The notes beneath the pieces were generated by a model. That model was not told the origin of the DNA, made no database searches, and saw only the letters and a list, made by a program, of their open reading frames with translations. Both the position numbers and the translations under genes were made by a program. Of a stretch of DNA of 64,000 bases, positions 10,460 through 18,512 are shown piece after piece (the first letter of the stretch is position 1; each line of letters opens with the position of its first letter). The DNA lies in NCBI RefSeq assembly GCF_009649815.1, contig NZ_WJIC01000011.1:124001-188000 (forward strand), given 5' to 3'. Source of the stretch: Nocardia sp. SYP-A9097 (GTDB lineage: Bacteria > Actinomycetota > Actinomycetes > Mycobacteriales > Mycobacteriaceae).

Positions 10460-10882
10460 TCACGCCCAAAGATGTTGTGAGCGGGCCCCGGAGGCCGACG
10501 GTGCCAGAGCCCCCGGGATGAGGGTGCCGCCATACCAGCCGCGCAGGAGCGGCTCCGGGAGTTCGATATCGGTGCGATGGTGCGGCAGAGCGTCGTGATG
10601 CATCCGTTCGGCCATCCGCTGGGCGAGCATGACCACCGCGTGCTCGACCAGAATCCCGAGCCGCGCCGCCCGCTCCGCGGCCTCGGAGTGCGCGGCATCG
10701 TCGAACACGACCTCCGGATCGGACAGGATCTCATCCAATTCCATTCCGGCGTGCGCCTGTTCGCGCGTCAAACGTTGTTCGGGCAGCCAGCTCAGCGACC
10801 ACATCTGCTCCCCGTGCGCGCGGCGCGCGTATTCGGGGGTGATGTCGCTGGTCATCTCCCGATGGGTGATATCGATTGTCAC
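10460..10882 (-). CDS. Small paralogous protein A, unknown function
   Basis: A 140-residue soluble protein, not assigned to a family. It starts at a GTG with a strong upstream GGGAGGA. The segment SLSWLPEQRLTREQAHAGME and the helical segment VEHAVVMLAQRMAERMH both have clear counterparts in the next gene upstream (11062-11340), so the two are paralogues in the same orientation. The second segment resembles a short helical tail that could serve dimerisation or regulation; this is inference only. It converges with pyrD and begins the accessory block between pyrD and its usual neighbours. Confidence 0.6.
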   Translation of the reverse strand: MTIDITHREMTSDITPEYARRAHGEQMWSLSWLPEQRLTREQAHAGMELDEILSDPEVVFDDAAHSEAAERAARLGILVEHAVVMLAQRMAERMHHDALPHHRTDIELPEPLLRGWYGGTLIPGALAPSASGARSQHLWA

Positions 10883-11061
10883 TGCGGGGTCCTCCCTGGG
10901 TCGTCCGCGCGGGCGGCGGGTCCTCGCCCCACCCGCGCTCCGATATCCCGGCCACCGGCGATCGCCCGTGCCCGGGTGTGTCTGCATTGTGATGGCGCAC
11001 TCCACCGCGCCGCCTCGCCACTGAGGTGCACCGGCCACCGGCCGGCCGGAGTCTTCGATCG

Positions 11062-11340
11062 TCACGGCCTCCCCCGCTCCATCATCCGCTGATGCAGCAC
11101 CGCCATGACGTGTTTCACGCTGGTTCCCAACTCCCGCGCCAGAACCTCCGCCCGCTCCCCCGGCTCTTCGGGCAAACAACACAATTCGGCCAGTTCCATG
11201 GCATTCCGAGCCTGTGCGACGGTCAGCGCCACCTCCGGCCACCAACTGATCTCCCACGCGGGCTCGGCCCGATCATTGCGCCGCCGCGCCCACTCGGGAC
11301 AGCTGCTACAGGTGATCGATCGACTGCTCTCATAAATCAC
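11062..11340 (-). CDS. Small paralogous protein B, unknown function
   Basis: A 92-residue protein read from a GTG at 11340 preceded by GAGGAG seven bases upstream. An N-terminal CSSC pair might bind a metal. The rest aligns with protein A: EISWWPEVALTVAQARNAME and SVKHVMAVLHQRMMERG. It is shorter than A and lacks its C-terminal tail. It faces away from the PfkB-like gene, with a 421-base, comparatively AT-rich region between them that could carry control sites for both directions. Confidence 0.55.
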   Translation of the reverse strand: MIYESSRSITCSSCPEWARRRNDRAEPAWEISWWPEVALTVAQARNAMELAELCCLPEEPGERAEVLARELGTSVKHVMAVLHQRMMERGRP

Positions 11341-11761
11341 GACGGTTCTCCTCGTGGTGAAGTGCCGTCGCGTGGCTACCGGTCTGTGGGAACCCCGGAA
11401 CCGGCCGATCGAATTGTGTTGATCAGCCGGTGGTGTCGCTACCTGCACGATGTGTGTGCGGACGACGGCATGGCTGGTCGTCTGGAATGTCCAGGCGGCT
11501 GGATATCTGCCTACGGGGCAACGGTATTCGGTTCAAGGTCGGACTCGGAGTCACGTCGGCCTACCTTGCTGCCCCGCCACATTCGTCGTTTGAAAACAAC
11601 CGCTCCCGACACCAGAACCTCCGAACTGTCTGGTGGAGGCGTAATTTCGCCTAACCTAGGATGGCATTTACCGTTCAGTTCCGGCAATTGCCGATGCCAC
11701 AAGGGAATTGACGGTTTGCCTGTCCGGTAAACCTGACCAACGGTATTGTTGGGAGCGAATG
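11341..11761. other. Intergenic region between small protein B and the PfkB-like gene
   Basis: This 421-base stretch contains no convincing gene; the open frames have actinobacterial-unlike codon use and no ribosome binding sites. By eye it is less GC-rich than the flanking chromosome. It has a small inverted repeat AGGCG-N6-CGCCT at 11637-11652 and a TTGACG hexamer at 11708-11713 on the + strand that could be a -35 element, but no well-spaced -10 was found. GGGAG at 11751-11755 is the likely ribosome binding site for the PfkB-like gene. Confidence 0.4.
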
Positions 11762-13282
11762 ATGGGAAATGACACTCCGCGTCGCACCGGCCGTGCAACG
11801 GCACCGCAGGACCCAGGCATGGTCGCAGTGCGAGGTATTCTGACCCGCCTGCGGAAGCGGTCCGGACTGAGCTCGGATCGCTTGGACAGCACCGAGATTG
11901 ACATCACGACCTTGCTGCAGCTCAGTGTCGTGCGTCGCTATGTGCATCTGAGTGGGACGGCACCCAGGCCCGCCTTACTGCGGGTGATAGCGCACGTTGC
12001 CCGGCAGCTGCCCCCCACGCAACAGTTGATAGTCGACGCCGAGCTGTGCTTGGGGTTGCTTGAAGGACAGCCGGCCAGCCTGGTCGATCCCAGCCGGCTG
12101 TACGCGCCGGATCTCGGCGATCGCCGCGTCTATCTCACCGAGCAGTGGCAAGGGCTACACCGTGCACTGGGAGTGCCTGCCCCTCCTCCCACGCCGAGTG
12201 TGCGGACCCTGCGTGACACACCCGAACAGCAGGCATTCACCGCGCTCGCGGAGCTGCTCACCACCGGGTCCGAGCTCGATATCGTGCGGATGGCGGAATT
12301 GGATGCGGGACAAGCGAATACCGCACCCCGTCGAGGCACAGTGACTGTGATCGGCGACGCCGTGACCGATTTGATCAATGTCGTGGAGACCTTCCCGGAA
12401 CCGGGTTCCGCGCTGTGGGGCGATTTCGACCGCCACCCGGGTGGAAAGGGGCTCAACCGCGCCGTTGCGCTGGCACGGCTGGGGTTCGATTCCCGGCTGA
12501 TCGCATCGATAGGGGCGGACGCTGCCGGCCGTGAGATCGTGGACTACCTGCGGGAAGAGGGCGTAGACACGAGTTTGGTGAAGGTCACCAATGGAGGTAC
12601 GACCCCTGTCACCACTGTGATCCAGACACTCGAGGGCCAATCCTCCTATATCGCATTCAGGCAGGACCGGCTTCGGCTCACCGAGTCCGATTTCGAGAGC
12701 CCGGCCGTGCGTGGAGCGATCCGACGCTCCGATGCGGTGCTCGTGACGTGCGAGCAGCCGATCGACATCGTCGCCCGGGTACTCGCAATGGTGCATTCGA
12801 TGGACCCCCGGCCCTGGCTCATCATCAACACCTCGCCACCGACGGTGTTTCCCCGGCATATGCATGAGCATTTGGAGGTGGTCGACTACCTGATCGGCAC
12901 TCGAAAGGAGGTGGCGGCGACCTGGCCGAACAGCTCGGCGGATCAGTCGACAAATCGGTTGTTGCAGTTGGGTGTTCGTGCGGTCTGCATACTCGAGGAT
13001 GTCGGCTGCAGAGTTCGATCGCTCGGCGTCGATGTGGTGATTCCGCACATCGACAACGGAACACCCTTCGTGGCGACCGGAGCATCGTCGGCTTTCACCA
13101 CGGCGCTGGTCTATCGCTTGACGACAGCGAGACGTCCTGCCGAACGTTCGGACTTCGAGTGGGCCGTGCGGGCAGTGTTCGCGCGGCTGCCTGTGCTCAA
13201 TATTCCCGATGCGATGCCGTCCGCGGACCGGATCGACCGGATGGTGGCCACCGAACCGGAAAACAGACCCGGGAGCCCGTGA
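11762..13282 (+). CDS. PfkB/ribokinase-like protein with N-terminal extension and altered catalytic motif
   Basis: A 506-residue protein in two parts. Residues about 20-185 are helical and Arg-rich (RGILTRLRKRSGLSS) and may include a degenerate helix-turn-helix; no family was recognised. Residues 192-460 are a PfkB sugar-kinase domain: GDAVTDLINVVE, the sugar-binding HPGGKGLNRAVALARLGF and SIGADAAGREIVDYL. The usual catalytic C-terminal motif DTTGAGD is replaced by VATGASS (residues 437-443), so the catalytic Asp and an anion-hole Gly are both Ser. Kinase activity is therefore doubtful. The ATG at 11762, six bases after GGGAG, is preferred to the ATG one codon earlier. Two GTP cyclohydrolase II homologues follow, so a joint role in a GTP-derived pathway or its control is inferred. 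Confidence 0.75.
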   Translation: MGNDTPRRTGRATAPQDPGMVAVRGILTRLRKRSGLSSDRLDSTEIDITTLLQLSVVRRYVHLSGTAPRPALLRVIAHVARQLPPTQQLIVDAELCLGLLEGQPASLVDPSRLYAPDLGDRRVYLTEQWQGLHRALGVPAPPPTPSVRTLRDTPEQQAFTALAELLTTGSELDIVRMAELDAGQANTAPRRGTVTVIGDAVTDLINVVETFPEPGSALWGDFDRHPGGKGLNRAVALARLGFDSRLIASIGADAAGREIVDYLREEGVDTSLVKVTNGGTTPVTTVIQTLEGQSSYIAFRQDRLRLTESDFESPAVRGAIRRSDAVLVTCEQPIDIVARVLAMVHSMDPRPWLIINTSPPTVFPRHMHEHLEVVDYLIGTRKEVAATWPNSSADQSTNRLLQLGVRAVCILEDVGCRVRSLGVDVVIPHIDNGTPFVATGASSAFTTALVYRLTTARRPAERSDFEWAVRAVFARLPVLNIPDAMPSADRIDRMVATEPENRPGSP

Positions 13283-13409
13283 GCAAGTAGTCCGCTCGGT
13301 CACGCGCCGTGTGTCGCGGCGCGCGATCCCTGCAAGGTGGGTGCATTATCGTCGCGTGCGTTTCGGTTGGGGCTTCGCGCCCTCCTCTGCCCTTGCCCTC
13401 GACACAGAC

Positions 13410-14252
13410 ATGGCTACCGCACCTGTATCGGATACCCGGCATACCTTCACGCGGGCCGGCCGTACCATCCCGGTCGAGGTGCTGGAGATCCAATCCCGCG
13501 GGGACGGCGGGCACGCTCTGATATTCGGGAAGATCGGCGATGATTGCCTGGTCCGTATCCACTCACGATGTCTCTACGGCGACGCGTTGTCATCCCAGGA
13601 TTGTGACTGCGGTTACGAGCTGTCGGCGGCTATGGACATGATCCAGGCTGCGGGCAGTGGGGTACTCGTCTATCTCGAACAAGAGGGCAGAGGGGCCGGA
13701 CTGGTCGCCAAAGCACGCGGATATCAAGTCAGTCAGCGCAGCGGCATCGATACCTTCGCCAGCTATGCCAGGCTCGGCTACAACCCCGATACGCGCACCT
13801 ACTGCGCGGCCGCAGCGACACTGCAAAATCTCGGGCTGAGACGTATCCGGCTGCTGACCAACAATCCGGAGAAGGTGGCAGCTGTCCGTACAGTGGGCAT
13901 CACGGTAGAACAACTGCCACTGCGCATGGTGCCGCAGAATCGGGCGGCCGAGGCATACCTCGAGGCCAAGCGGCGCTACCGCGGACATCTCCTGCCACAG
14001 CACTGGTGGATCTATCGCATGGTCAACGTACTCGTGCTGATGGTAGTCATCGTCACCCTCACCAGCTGCTACCTCGCGGTGGCCGAGGTAGCCGCGTTCG
14101 AACAGTTCATGTTTATTACGACAGTGCTGGCCGCGAGCGTGTGGGGATGGCCACGCACGCGGTTCGTTCGTGCGCGAATTCGCTTGCTCGGCAGTCGTTT
14201 TACCAGGTTTCAACCGAACTCGACAACGGTGGACGACAACACTCGGCCATAA
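13410..14252 (+). CDS. GTP cyclohydrolase II homologue with C-terminal membrane segments (copy 1)
   Basis: A 280-residue protein. Residues 20-190 are a GTP cyclohydrolase II domain, which opens GTP to a pyrimidine precursor in riboflavin and some secondary pathways. The zinc ligands Cys54, Cys65 and Cys67 are in HSRCLYGDALSSQDCDCG. QEGRGAGL, the catalytic Tyr105 (KARGY), Asp127/Arg129 and RLLTNNPEKV are all present. The usual DTVEAN segment is DTFASY. Unusually, residues 203-247 form two hydrophobic helices after the catalytic domain, which would anchor it to the membrane. The ATG at 13410 lacks a clear ribosome binding site, and an upstream GTG is possible. No FMN riboswitch was seen upstream and no other riboflavin gene is nearby. 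Confidence 0.8.
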   Translation: MATAPVSDTRHTFTRAGRTIPVEVLEIQSRGDGGHALIFGKIGDDCLVRIHSRCLYGDALSSQDCDCGYELSAAMDMIQAAGSGVLVYLEQEGRGAGLVAKARGYQVSQRSGIDTFASYARLGYNPDTRTYCAAAATLQNLGLRRIRLLTNNPEKVAAVRTVGITVEQLPLRMVPQNRAAEAYLEAKRRYRGHLLPQHWWIYRMVNVLVLMVVIVTLTSCYLAVAEVAAFEQFMFITTVLAASVWGWPRTRFVRARIRLLGSRFTRFQPNSTTVDDNTRP

Positions 14253-14283
14253 TTGCCAGAGGCACACATGAGCTGGGGCGGCC

Positions 14284-14964
14284 GTGAAAGAGCTTCAGGC
14301 GACTGCACATTCGCTGACGCGCAAGGGGCATGAGCTGTCCGTGCGGGTCAGTGACTTGCGGACGGATTCCGGGGTTGGGGAGCTGCTCGGTCACATACTC
14401 GTTTTCGGAGATCCGGGAGAAGGGTGTCTGGTGCGGATTCATTCCCGTTGTCTCTACGGTGATGCGCTGGGATCCCAGGACTGTGATTGCGGTGCGGAGC
14501 TCGATATGGCCATGGATCTGATCCAGGACGAAGGCCACGGTGTATTGATTTATCTGGAGCAGGAGGGCAGGGGGTCGGGGCTCGTCGTCAAAGCGATGAG
14601 TCTGAGGTTGGGGGCGCAGATCGGGGTGGACATTTTCACGAGTTATCGGATGCTGGGGCATCCCATCGATTCGAGGTCGTATGGGCATGCGGCGCAGGCG
14701 TTGTCGGGATTGGGGATCCGATCGGTGCGGCTGATGACGAACAATCCGGACAAGGTGGCGGCGCTCGAGAGGGCGGGGTTCATTGTGACGACCGTGCCGC
14801 TGCTGACCGAACCGCGCAGCGAGCGAGCGAGGCTGTATATGGAGTCCAAGCGAGTGGTAACTGGGCATTGCCCGCCGACGGGTGGGCAGGGTTGGCCGGT
14901 GCGGGTGGTGCGGGGCGCGTGGGAGATTGTCCAGAATGTTCGCATCGCTGGTTGGGTGATGTAG
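14284..14964 (+). CDS. GTP cyclohydrolase II homologue lacking the catalytic Tyr (copy 2)
   Basis: A 226-residue soluble GTP cyclohydrolase II homologue, 31 bases downstream of copy 1 and clearly its paralogue. The zinc-binding cysteines (C56, C67, C69) and QEGRGSGL are intact, as are Asp129/Arg131 and LMTNNPDKV. The position of the catalytic Tyr (E. coli Tyr105, present in copy 1) is Leu107 in KAMSL. In Streptomyces coelicolor a homologue with Met at the equivalent position releases a formylated pyrimidine instead of the normal product, so a changed product is a reasonable prediction. The GTG start follows a GGGG-rich stretch. There is no membrane segment. Confidence 0.8.
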   Translation: MKELQATAHSLTRKGHELSVRVSDLRTDSGVGELLGHILVFGDPGEGCLVRIHSRCLYGDALGSQDCDCGAELDMAMDLIQDEGHGVLIYLEQEGRGSGLVVKAMSLRLGAQIGVDIFTSYRMLGHPIDSRSYGHAAQALSGLGIRSVRLMTNNPDKVAALERAGFIVTTVPLLTEPRSERARLYMESKRVVTGHCPPTGGQGWPVRVVRGAWEIVQNVRIAGWVM

Positions 14965-15097
14965 TGCGAGACACAGCGGCGATCTTCTGACTAAGCTGAG
15001 TGAGCCGCGCCACAGTTGGCCTGGGGTCGATCGGGTTCGCGCAGGTCGGATGGGTGCGCGTGTGGTGGGTGTAGCGAGAGGCAATCGGAAAAGGGTT

Positions 15098-16927
15098 ATG
15101 ACGACAGATATCGGCTATCCGCACAAATCGGGCAAAACGGTCTATACGATTCCGGCGGCGTTTCAGGAGACGTTGACCTTGCGGCCGGAGCAGATCGCGA
15201 TCAGGACGGTGGGGGGTACCCGGGAGATCAGCTGGCGCGAGTATGGGGAGCATGTTCGCAGCATTGCGGCCGGGCTCGCGGGGTTGGGGGTGCGGCGTGG
15301 GGACACCGTCGGGATCATGCTCACCAATCGGCCCGAGTTCCATCTCGTCGATACCGCGGCACTGCATTTGGGTGCGACGCCGTTCTCGATCTACAACACC
15401 AGTTCCGCCGAGCAGATCGCGCATCTGTTCACCAATGCCGAGAACAAGATCGTGATCACCGAACCGGCGTTCCTGGACGCGGTGCGCGGCGCCGGTGTGG
15501 AGCTCGAACATATTGTGCTGGTGGAGGGTTCGGCCGCGGGCACCCTCACCCTCGCCGAGGTGGAGGCCGCGCCGGCCGCCGATTTCGACTTCGATGCCGC
15601 CTGGCGGAGTGTCACCGCCGATGATCTGGCCACGCTGATCTACACCTCCGGCACCACGGGCCCGTCCAAGGGCGTGGAGCTGACCCATCGCAATGTGGTC
15701 GCCCAGATCGTGGGGCTGGTGGCGGGACCGCTCACCGTCGGCCTGGACGATCGTTCGGTGTCGTATCTGCCCGCGGCCCATGTGGCGGACCGGATTTCGG
15801 GGCACTGCGCGAACCTGTTCACCGGCGTGCAGATGACCTGTGTACCCGATCCGCGCGAGATCGCCGCCGCGCTGCCCGATGCCCGTCCCACCGCGTTCTT
15901 CGGGGTGCCGCGGGTGTGGCAGAAGATCAAGGCCGGAATCGACGCCAAACTGGCCACCGAGCCCAGCGCGGTGAAGAAGGCCCTGGCCAACTGGGCGATC
16001 GGCGTCGGAGTGAGCGCCGCGCGCGCGGACCTGTCCGGCAACGGCCGCGGACTGCTGCTCGAGGTGCAGCACAAGCTGGCCGATGCCCTGGTGTTGTCGA
16101 AACTGCGGCACGCCTTGGGATTCGACGAACTCAAGGTCGCGGCCTCCGGCGCGGCGGCCATCCCGCCCGAGACCCTCGAATACCTGCTGGGGCTGGGGTT
16201 CGTGGTCACCGAGGTGTGGGGGATGTCGGAGTGCTCCGGCGTCGGCAGCTACACCCCCCTGGACAAGCCGAAGCCGGGCACCGTGGGAATTCCCATGCAG
16301 GACACCGAGGTTCGACTCGCCGAGGACGGTGAACTGCTCATGCGCGGGCCGATCGTCACGCACGGCTACCGCAAGATGGCGGACAAGACCGCCGAGGCGA
16401 TCGACGGTGACGGCTGGCTGCACACCGGCGACGTGGCCACCATCGACGGCGACGGATACATCACCATTGTCGACCGCAAGAAGGAACTGATCATCACCGA
16501 GGCGGGAAAGAACCTGTCTCCCACCAATATCGAGAACACCGTGAAGGCGGCCTCGTCGCTGGTCGGGCAGGTGGTGGCGATCGGTGACGGCAAGGCGTAC
16601 ATCGCCGCGCTGGTCGTACTCGATCCCGATACCGCGGTGGTGCGCGCCAAGGCGCTGGGCACCCCCGACGCCGATGTGAAGGCACTCTCGACGCGCCCGG
16701 AGATCATCGACGAGATCAAGGCCGCGGTGAGCACCGCCAATGCCAAACTCGCACGCGTGGAACAGATCAAGCGATTCATCGTGCTCGACGCGGGCTGGGA
16801 GCCCGGCGGTGACGAACTCACCCCCACCCTCAAGCTCAAGCGCACCCCGATCAGCGGCAAGTACGCCGCCGAAATCGCCGCGCTGTACGCCACACCCGCG
16901 CCCGACAATGTCGTGAACCTGGGCTGA
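15098..16927 (+). CDS. Long-chain acyl-CoA ligase (FadD11-like, AMP-binding)
   Basis: A 609-residue adenylate-forming ligase that should activate fatty acids to acyl-CoA (or acyl-AMP). Core motifs are LIYTSGTTGPSKGVELTH, VTEVWGMSECSG, GWLHTGDVATIDGDGY and the C-terminal DRKKELIITEAGKNLSP hinge and catalytic region. The N-terminal pattern TIPAAFQETLTLRPEQIAIR and the overall length resemble mycobacterial FadD11 and FadD15-type ligases. The chosen ATG follows GGAAAAGGG; an earlier in-frame ATG at 15050 has no such site. A strong hairpin follows the stop. The convergent PapA-like acyltransferase could use its acyl-CoA product. Confidence 0.88.
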   Translation: MTTDIGYPHKSGKTVYTIPAAFQETLTLRPEQIAIRTVGGTREISWREYGEHVRSIAAGLAGLGVRRGDTVGIMLTNRPEFHLVDTAALHLGATPFSIYNTSSAEQIAHLFTNAENKIVITEPAFLDAVRGAGVELEHIVLVEGSAAGTLTLAEVEAAPAADFDFDAAWRSVTADDLATLIYTSGTTGPSKGVELTHRNVVAQIVGLVAGPLTVGLDDRSVSYLPAAHVADRISGHCANLFTGVQMTCVPDPREIAAALPDARPTAFFGVPRVWQKIKAGIDAKLATEPSAVKKALANWAIGVGVSAARADLSGNGRGLLLEVQHKLADALVLSKLRHALGFDELKVAASGAAAIPPETLEYLLGLGFVVTEVWGMSECSGVGSYTPLDKPKPGTVGIPMQDTEVRLAEDGELLMRGPIVTHGYRKMADKTAEAIDGDGWLHTGDVATIDGDGYITIVDRKKELIITEAGKNLSPTNIENTVKAASSLVGQVVAIGDGKAYIAALVVLDPDTAVVRAKALGTPDADVKALSTRPEIIDEIKAAVSTANAKLARVEQIKRFIVLDAGWEPGGDELTPTLKLKRTPISGKYAAEIAALYATPAPDNVVNLG

Positions 16928-16939
16928 GATCGAAAAGCA

Positions 16940-16972
16940 CTGTGGCCCCGGATGATTCGTCCGGGGCCACAG
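16940..16972. terminator. Bidirectional hairpin terminator
   Basis: A perfect 13-bp stem (CTGTGGCCCCGGA and its complement) with the loop TGATTCG, starting 12 bases after the FadD stop. It lies between two convergent genes (fadD and the PapA-like gene). No U-run follows, as is usual for actinobacterial terminators. Confidence 0.7.
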
Positions 16973-17085
16973 TCGTACCCGGGTGAGAGTGTGACCACTC
17001 CGGCCAGTGCGACCGCTCTCGGCCGGCCGGGCGCGGTTGTGTCGACCCGCCGAGTACGGCTGCCGGGCAATGAATTCCGCGTGGA

Positions 17086-18396
17086 TCAGGAGCGGGCGAC
17101 GACGGCGCTCAACCTGCCCAGCTGCGCGGTCATGGCGAGGGCCACGCGCTCCATCTGCGAGTGGCTGTGCTCGGCGGTGTCGTACTCGACCTGAACGGTC
17201 AGTCGGCCGCCGACGGTGAAGATGGTCATCTTCGGCGGCATGCCCGGAGCCATGGCGAACACCTCGTCCCGGACGAATTCCAGCGCCTCGGGCAGTGAGT
17301 GTGCCGGCACCCGGCCGATATTGGACAGCGCCAGGGTCGGTGGCGCACTGAAGAGCGCGGCCGTGACCTCGTCGAGCGGCCGCTGCGAGGCCCGCATGAA
17401 CATGGCGGGGAACCGCGACTCGGCCGCGGCGTGCATCCCGGCGGCCACGGCCACCGCCACTTCGATCGGGTGCGAATCGGAATCGACGAGGACCGGCGTC
17501 CCGGACCCGGCGGCACAATTGAGCACCGTCGATTCCGGCAGTGCCGGAACGAGTTCCGGGCGCAGATCCACAGCGTGCCCGCACATCAACGGCACCGGTC
17601 CGGCCCCGGGCACGAACTCGGTGCGGACCGCCGCCATGGCCGCACCCGCGAGCAGGCTGTTCACCGAAAAGCCCTGTGCGCGTGCGGTGGCCACCAGCGC
17701 CGCGGTCGCATCCGCGCTCAATTCGATGCGTCGCATCGCGAGTCGGCCCTCCGGATCGCCGCCGCTGTGACCGTCACGCGGCAACCGCACCGGTGCGGAC
17801 GCCGGATCCATGGCCATCGCACCCGCGCGAACCATATCGACGAAGGCGTCGACCTCGGCATCGCCGATCAATCGCGCGAGTTGGGTATCGACCCCGTCGG
17901 GCAGGTCATAGCTCCACTCCGGTTGCGGCAGTGGCGATCCCGATACGCGCGCGGTGTAGCGCCGCCACATCTGGTCCAGCAGCGGGAAGACCGAGCGCCC
18001 GTCGGAGATGCCGTGATGCAGGATCAGCACCACCTGGGTGCGGTCGCCCTCGCGCAGTAGTTGGGCGCGGAAAAGCCCTGCGCGCCAATCCTGTCGGGTA
18101 TTCACCAATGTGCGGTAGGCCGCCGCGCCGCCGGGATGCACCTGCACGCTCGGCCGGTAGGAGTCGTCGAGTTCGAACCGCTGCACCCCGTCCCGCCCGG
18201 TGGCGACCCGGGCGCGCAGCAGCGGATGTGCGGCGGCGAGGTCGGCGAGGACCTCGCGCAGCACCGCGGCATCGATGTCGCCGCGCACAGTGCTGCCGAT
18301 GAACAGCGGCATACCGCCGACGGGCACGCTGCCCACCCGGGTGTCGTCGCCGAAGTAGCTGATCTCGAAGGGAGAAAGGGGGCGTTGTGTGGTCAT
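17086..18396 (-). CDS. PapA-like acyltransferase (condensation-domain family)
   Basis: A 436-residue acyltransferase of the wax-ester/PapA/condensation superfamily, which transfers acyl groups from CoA or carrier proteins to alcohol or amine acceptors. The catalytic HHxxxDG motif is HHGISDG at residues 127-133. The C-terminal half (TLALSNIGRVPAHSLPEALE) matches the phthiocerol dimycocerosyl transferase type. The second structural DFGWG motif is not evident. The ATG at 18396 is chosen over an earlier in-frame ATG at 18444, which lies at the operator. The gene is divergent from a TetR gene, with palindromic operators between, so TetR control is likely. Confidence 0.78.
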   Translation of the reverse strand: MTTQRPLSPFEISYFGDDTRVGSVPVGGMPLFIGSTVRGDIDAAVLREVLADLAAAHPLLRARVATGRDGVQRFELDDSYRPSVQVHPGGAAAYRTLVNTRQDWRAGLFRAQLLREGDRTQVVLILHHGISDGRSVFPLLDQMWRRYTARVSGSPLPQPEWSYDLPDGVDTQLARLIGDAEVDAFVDMVRAGAMAMDPASAPVRLPRDGHSGGDPEGRLAMRRIELSADATAALVATARAQGFSVNSLLAGAAMAAVRTEFVPGAGPVPLMCGHAVDLRPELVPALPESTVLNCAAGSGTPVLVDSDSHPIEVAVAVAAGMHAAAESRFPAMFMRASQRPLDEVTAALFSAPPTLALSNIGRVPAHSLPEALEFVRDEVFAMAPGMPPKMTIFTVGGRLTVQVEYDTAEHSHSQMERVALAMTAQLGRLSAVVARS

Positions 18397-18461
18397 GATT
18401 TCCGGCTTTCCTGCGGTGGACCTGGCGAAATCGAACATACACACGTTTCAAACAGTTGTCA

Positions 18462-18501
18462 CAAACAGATGTTTGAAACGAACGTCACAAACGTACGTTT
18501 G
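18462..18501. promoter_or_regulatory. Two TetR-type operators between acyltransferase and tetR
   Basis: Two related 14-bp palindromes lie 26 bp apart centre to centre: CAAACAGATGTTTG at 18462-18475 and the perfect CAAACGTACGTTTG at 18488-18501. The first sits inside a longer inverted repeat with 11-bp arms (CGTTTCAAACA at 18444-18454 and TGTTTGAAACG at 18470-18480). The spacing and the location just upstream of the tetR start fit autoregulation and control of the divergent gene. Confidence 0.7.
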
Positions 18502-18512
18502 AATCCGCTGCT

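Noticed and set aside
10883..11061. N-terminal extension of small protein A
   Set aside because: The frame is open, but the strong ribosome binding site is at the GTG at 10882 and the extension shows no similarity to the paralogue.
13283..13409. FMN riboswitch upstream of the GTP cyclohydrolase II homologue
   Set aside because: No conserved RFN element helices could be found, and the space is too short for a complete one.
14780..17584. Open frame of 934 codons on the - strand
   Set aside because: It runs antisense through the FadD ligase and into the acyltransferase gene; only a shadow frame.
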